DNA from: Oscillospiraceae bacterium
GTDB lineage: Bacteria; Bacillota; Clostridia; Oscillospirales; Ruminococcaceae
Direction of reading: 5' to 3'
Assembly (NCBI GenBank): GCA_900768245.1
Contig: CAAGCE010000077.1
Coordinates: 1-8,886, forward strand
Length of the DNA: 8,886 nucleotides
Part shown: in pieces, positions 6,240 to 8,886 of the stretch
How the letters are laid out: each line of letters begins with the position of its first letter
How positions within the stretch are numbered: position 1 is the stretch's first letter
Notes under the pieces: model-generated
Databases searched by the model: none
What the model was told of the DNA's origin: nothing
Seen by the model: only the letters and a program-made list of their open reading frames with translations
Position numbers and translations under genes: made by a program

Positions 6240-6617
6240 TTAATTCTTCCTGTTTTTATTTTGATGTTTAGAAATATCATTGTGGAATTTAATATACTCC
6301 ATTTGCTTTATTAGATCAGTTCTGTGATGATGATCAAGGGACAAAAGCATACTTATAAAATCATCAACAATTTCCTCGTGGGTAAAAGATTTCTTTAAGG
6401 CGGAAAAAGTTACAGGAACAGAAGTCCTTCCAAGAAGATAATCTATTGAAACATCAAAAATGTCCGCAAGCTTTATAAGTGTTTCAATGCTTGGAGTGTG
6501 AGTTCCGTTTTCATATTGTGAAACTGCAGTTTTGGATAAATAAAGTGCTTCCGAAAGCTGCTTTTGGGTAAAGCCTTTCTTTTCTCTAAGCTCTTTTAGT
6601 ATTTCGGGAAATGGCAT
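6240..6617 (-). CDS. XRE-family helix-turn-helix transcriptional regulator
   Basis: The 125-aa protein has a canonical HTH_3 domain in residues about 6-63: LKELREKKGFTQKQLSEAL, then the recognition helix LSKTAVSQYENGTHTPSIE, and the closing DIFDVSIDYLLGRT. The remaining ~60 residues are helical and charged, ending in a Lys/Asn/His-rich tail, with no known enzymatic domain. These proteins act as dimeric repressors on nearby operators. The ATG (complement of 6615-6617) follows AAGGAGTT (complement of 6627-6634) at about 11 bases, slightly long. It is transcribed divergently from the LytTR regulator across 150 bp, so it may repress that operon, itself, or both. Its 3' end faces a strong + strand promoter, which could reduce its expression by antisense transcription. 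Confidence 0.9.
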   Translation of the reverse strand: MPFPEILKELREKKGFTQKQLSEALYLSKTAVSQYENGTHTPSIETLIKLADIFDVSIDYLLGRTSVPVTFSALKKSFTHEEIVDDFISMLLSLDHHHRTDLIKQMEYIKFHNDISKHQNKNRKN

Positions 6618-6670
6618 AGGATGTATAACTCCTTATTACAATAATCGCTATAATTCTACAATATAATTTT

Positions 6671-6699
6671 TTGCTTGTGTTCAAAAGTATAAATATATT
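6671..6699 (+). promoter_or_regulatory. Possible promoter of the LytTR-kinase operon
   Basis: TTGCTT (6671-6676), a 17-base spacer and TATATT (6694-6699) are the best + strand hexamer pair in the divergent spacer. Transcription would start near 6706, about 60 bases before the response-regulator ATG. In DNA this AT-rich such matches are common, so confidence is low. Confidence 0.3.
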
Positions 6700-6724
6700 T
6701 AATATTTGTGCTGAAAATAATAAT

Positions 6725-6754
6725 AAAGTTAAGTTGTGCTTAACATATGTAAAG
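6725..6754. promoter_or_regulatory. Candidate LytTR-binding repeat and GTTAAG inverted repeat
   Basis: AAAGTTAAG (6725-6733) fits the published 9-bp LytTR consensus at every position as I recall it. After exactly 12 bases a second, weaker copy, TATGTAAAG (6746-6754), follows, the direct-repeat spacing used by AgrA-type regulators. The same region also forms the inverted repeat GTTAAG (6728-6733)/CTTAAC (6739-6744). It sits between the divergent XRE and LytTR genes, so either regulator could use it. Confidence 0.45.
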
Positions 6755-6767
6755 TGAGGGTGTTATT

Positions 6768-7496
6768 ATGGTGAGAGTGGCGGTGTGTGATGATAATAAG
6801 GTCTTTCTTGAAATGTTAGTAAGAATGGTTAAAGAAAAGCTTGAAGAGTATAATGTGGCTAATAGAATTACTGATTATATGAGCGGAACGGTATTTTTGG
6901 AACATCATAAGAAAGAACCGTTTGATATTGTATTTCTGGATATTATTATGCCTGATATGGATGGTTTTGAAGTTGCAAAGGAAATACGAAAAATTTCGGA
7001 GAAAACTTACATAATTTTTGTTACAACCGAAAGAAGTTTGGTTTATGATGTATTTGACTTTGAGGCATTTGATTTTGTGCCAAAGGATTCTTTTGAATTG
7101 CTTGAAGGAAAACTTAATCGTGTTATTAACAGACTTTCAGAACACTTATCTGCATATATGAAGATTTGTTTGGACATATCTTTGGGAGAGAAAAAGGTTA
7201 TTGAACCCTGCGAAATAGTGTGGGTACAGAGTAAAGGAAACTATGTAGATTATGTTTTAATAACAGGTGAAAAGCTGCATATAAGAGGTACAATCGACAG
7301 CGTTTTAAACATACTATCACCAAGGTTATTTGTTCGTATTCATAATAGGAACATTGTAAATATGATGCATATAATCAGAATTGACTATCCCAATAATGAG
7401 GTGATTATGAGAGATGGTCAGAGGATAGGTATAAGCAGAAAATATAAAAATGAATTGGATATGATGTATATAAAATTCAATAAAGATTTCAGGTAG
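6768..7496 (+). CDS. LytTR-family response regulator (AgrA-like)
   Basis: The 242-aa protein has a receiver domain (residues 1-125) with acidic pair D8/D9, phosphorylation site D58 in VFLDIIMPDMDGFEVA, T86 in IIFVTT and K106. A LytTR DNA-binding domain follows (about 135-235), with the typical VWVQSKGNYVDY, GTIDSVLNIL, FVRIHNRNIVNMMHI and ISRKYKNEL segments. Such proteins are phosphorylated by a GHKL histidine kinase and bind 9-bp direct repeats to activate target promoters, often peptide-signalling or bacteriocin genes. The ATG is preceded by GAGGG (6756-6760). Its stop overlaps the ribosome site of the kinase gene, so the two form one operon. A candidate binding repeat lies just upstream. 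No autoinducer peptide or AgrB protease gene is visible, so signal and regulon are unknown. Confidence 0.93.
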   Translation: MVRVAVCDDNKVFLEMLVRMVKEKLEEYNVANRITDYMSGTVFLEHHKKEPFDIVFLDIIMPDMDGFEVAKEIRKISEKTYIIFVTTERSLVYDVFDFEAFDFVPKDSFELLEGKLNRVINRLSEHLSAYMKICLDISLGEKKVIEPCEIVWVQSKGNYVDYVLITGEKLHIRGTIDSVLNILSPRLFVRIHNRNIVNMMHIIRIDYPNNEVIMRDGQRIGISRKYKNELDMMYIKFNKDFR

Positions 7497-7504
7497 GGGC
7501 TTAT

Positions 7505-8782
7505 ATGACGGATGTATTATGGAAAGCATTTGAACTGCTGGTTTCTTTCCTTGAATGTTGTGTGGTTATTCATTTTATATGTGCATTTTTGAATCATGAT
7601 TTTAAAACAACTAAGGGGATAATAATTTATTTTATTGGGGTAATAATAGATTTTTCATGTGTGAATATATTAAATCTGATCACTGTCTATGAGGGAGTAT
7701 TAGGGATAATTTATATATTGATATACTATTTATATGCAATAGTATTTTTGAAAGGCAGTAAGATTAAAAAGATGTTTGCTTCCGTAACGGCTATAATAGT
7801 GTTAGTTGGTGTTGGAGCAGGTGTTTCCGGATTTATTTCGGTGTTATTTAACAGAGAATTATCTATCCTATATGGTCAGAAAATTGTTGAGAGAATATAT
7901 TCTATTATTTTGATTCAAACTATGCTTGTGATCGTGTATGATATTATTTTGAAATTCTCGGCAGCTTCTTTGAAAAAGAAAGAATGGGGGTTGATCATTT
8001 CTATTTTAAGCATATCATTTTTGGCAGTGGCACTTATTCATGCAGTTCTTATAAATATAGAAAATGCTTTTATGCATTCGGATATGTTGATAATTTCTGA
8101 AATAGGTATTATAGTTTTAGTGATCGTAAGTTTCTATATGACTTATTCTTTAAGTAGATCCAATTCGGAAGCAGAACAGCTTCGTATGATCCGTCAACAG
8201 GAGGAATACAGAATAAGCTATGCCAAAAATATAAAGGAACAGTATGAAGAAATACGAAGAATGAGGCACGATATGAAGCAAAATCTTGCTGTTATTTCAG
8301 CATTGTACAGAGAACATAAATATAATGAAGCAAATGAGTATGCAGGCAGAGTATCGGATAATCTTGAAAAAATAGAAATGGTGGTCGATGTTCATAATGA
8401 TTTTATTAATGCGATCCTTAATTCAAAGCTGAGTATAGCATCAGAATATGGGATTCGGGTAATATGTGTATCATCAAGTAACATAGACGGTATTAATGAT
8501 ATAGATCTGTGCAGTCTTTTGGGAAATATTTTGGACAATGCTATAGAAGCTGCAAAGCATTGTCAAAATGGATATATTGAAGTATCCATTCGTTCTGAAG
8601 AAAACGCTGTACTCGTAATTATAGCAAATACCATTTCAGAGTCGGTATTAGACAAAAATAAGGAGCTTAAGAGTACAAAAAAGGATTTTTCATGTCATGG
8701 GTATGGCGTAAAAACTATTCGATCCATTGCAGAGAAGTATAAAGGAACAGCAAGCTTTTATGAAGAAGGGGATATGTTTTGA
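7505..8782 (+). CDS. AgrC-like GHKL sensor histidine kinase, apparent C-terminal frameshift
   Basis: The 425-aa protein has about six hydrophobic segments in residues 1-215, the membrane sensor module of AgrC-like kinases. A coiled linker follows (220-250), then the histidine box RRMRHDMKQN with phospho-acceptor H255, the N box NILDNAIEAA (N341, N345), and the G box CHGYGVKTIRSIAEKY (398-412). The ATG follows AGGGG (7495-7499), which overlaps the response-regulator stop, 8 bp away. It should phosphorylate that regulator in response to an extracellular, probably peptide, signal. The frame stops at TGA 8780-8782 right after GDMF. The next frame reads D-I-V-N-I-P-stop (8781-8801), the usual family ending. 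A 2-base loss at about 8780 explains this, and about seven residues would be lost. The rest of the ATP-binding domain is intact, so activity may persist. Confidence 0.9.
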   Translation: MTDVLWKAFELLVSFLECCVVIHFICAFLNHDFKTTKGIIIYFIGVIIDFSCVNILNLITVYEGVLGIIYILIYYLYAIVFLKGSKIKKMFASVTAIIVLVGVGAGVSGFISVLFNRELSILYGQKIVERIYSIILIQTMLVIVYDIILKFSAASLKKKEWGLIISILSISFLAVALIHAVLINIENAFMHSDMLIISEIGIIVLVIVSFYMTYSLSRSNSEAEQLRMIRQQEEYRISYAKNIKEQYEEIRRMRHDMKQNLAVISALYREHKYNEANEYAGRVSDNLEKIEMVVDVHNDFINAILNSKLSIASEYGIRVICVSSSNIDGINDIDLCSLLGNILDNAIEAAKHCQNGYIEVSIRSEENAVLVIIANTISESVLDKNKELKSTKKDFSCHGYGVKTIRSIAEKYKGTASFYEEGDMF

Positions 8783-8801
8783 TATTGTCAATATCCCTTG
8801 A

Positions 8802-8886
8802 CACATTTTCAACCCAAAATTCAAAACAAGTAAGGAAACAACTCTCCGAAATGGAACAAATATCCACGGAGTGTAGCGGAGTGGAT
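8802..8886. other. Unassigned tail with terminal inverted and tandem repeats
   Basis: After the kinase, ATCCAC (8862-8867) and GTGGAT (8881-8886) face each other across CGGAGTG repeated at 8867-8873 and 8877-8883. One + frame is open from 8764 to the window edge and includes ATG at 8851 (MEQISTECSGVD), with AAGGAA at 8832-8837 rather far upstream. It may be the start of a following gene or chance. I cannot assign it. Confidence 0.35.

Noticed and set aside
8798..8803. TTGACA as a -35 box for a downstream gene
   Set aside because: No acceptable -10 hexamer lies 16-18 bases further on. The hexamer is part of the TGTCAA/TTGACA inverted repeat around the kinase end.
1..8886. CRISPR array, tRNA or rRNA genes
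   Set aside because: No regularly spaced repeats and no cloverleaf or conserved rRNA segments were seen on either strand.

Overview
The window looks like accessory DNA from a low-to-moderate GC Bacillota, most probably a gut or rumen Clostridia member of Ruminococcus/Oscillospiraceae type. This rests on the gene families (MobC/MOBP relaxase, TnpW-like protein, large serine recombinase, large conjugative-element helicase, AgrA/AgrC-like pair), the AGGAGG-type ribosome sites and the TTGAAA-N17-TATAAT promoters. Taxonomy is inference; no rRNA or housekeeping gene is present.

Region 1 (about 1-4955) is the right-hand part of a mobilizable, serine-recombinase-dependent element, all on the + strand. 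In order it carries the tail of an unknown upstream frame, a 243-aa protein with an N-terminal helix-turn-helix and a long coiled coil (architecture of single-protein plasmid partition factors), a ~190-bp hairpin-rich gap that is the best oriT candidate, mobC, a TTG-started relaxase coupled to mobC, a 58-aa TnpW-like protein, a strong promoter buried in nested inverted repeats, and a 512-aa large serine recombinase.

Region 2 (about 4956-6104) begins 21 bp after the recombinase stop. It is the 3' end of a very large SNF2-helicase/methylase-type gene typical of integrative conjugative elements, without start codon context or ribosome site, and it ends at a strong terminator hairpin. The simplest reading is that the small mobilizable element inserted into the helicase gene of a larger conjugative element. 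The right element boundary then lies between the recombinase stop and the conserved GNPLI block. The left boundary is not in this window.

Region 3 (about 6105-8886) is visibly more AT-rich. It holds a consensus + strand promoter that points into the 3' end of a convergent XRE-family repressor gene, that repressor on the - strand, and, divergent from it, a LytTR response regulator plus an AgrC-like GHKL histidine kinase in one operon. The divergent spacer carries a sequence fitting a LytTR-binding repeat. No AgrB/AgrD-like peptide genes are visible. The kinase appears to carry a small 3'-terminal frameshift that removes its last ~7 residues.

No tRNA, rRNA, CRISPR array or recognisable riboswitch was seen. 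The most notable points are the nested insertion, the palindromic recombinase promoter, the structured oriT candidate with a two-codon minigene, and the unexplained promoter/short ORF antisense to the XRE gene.
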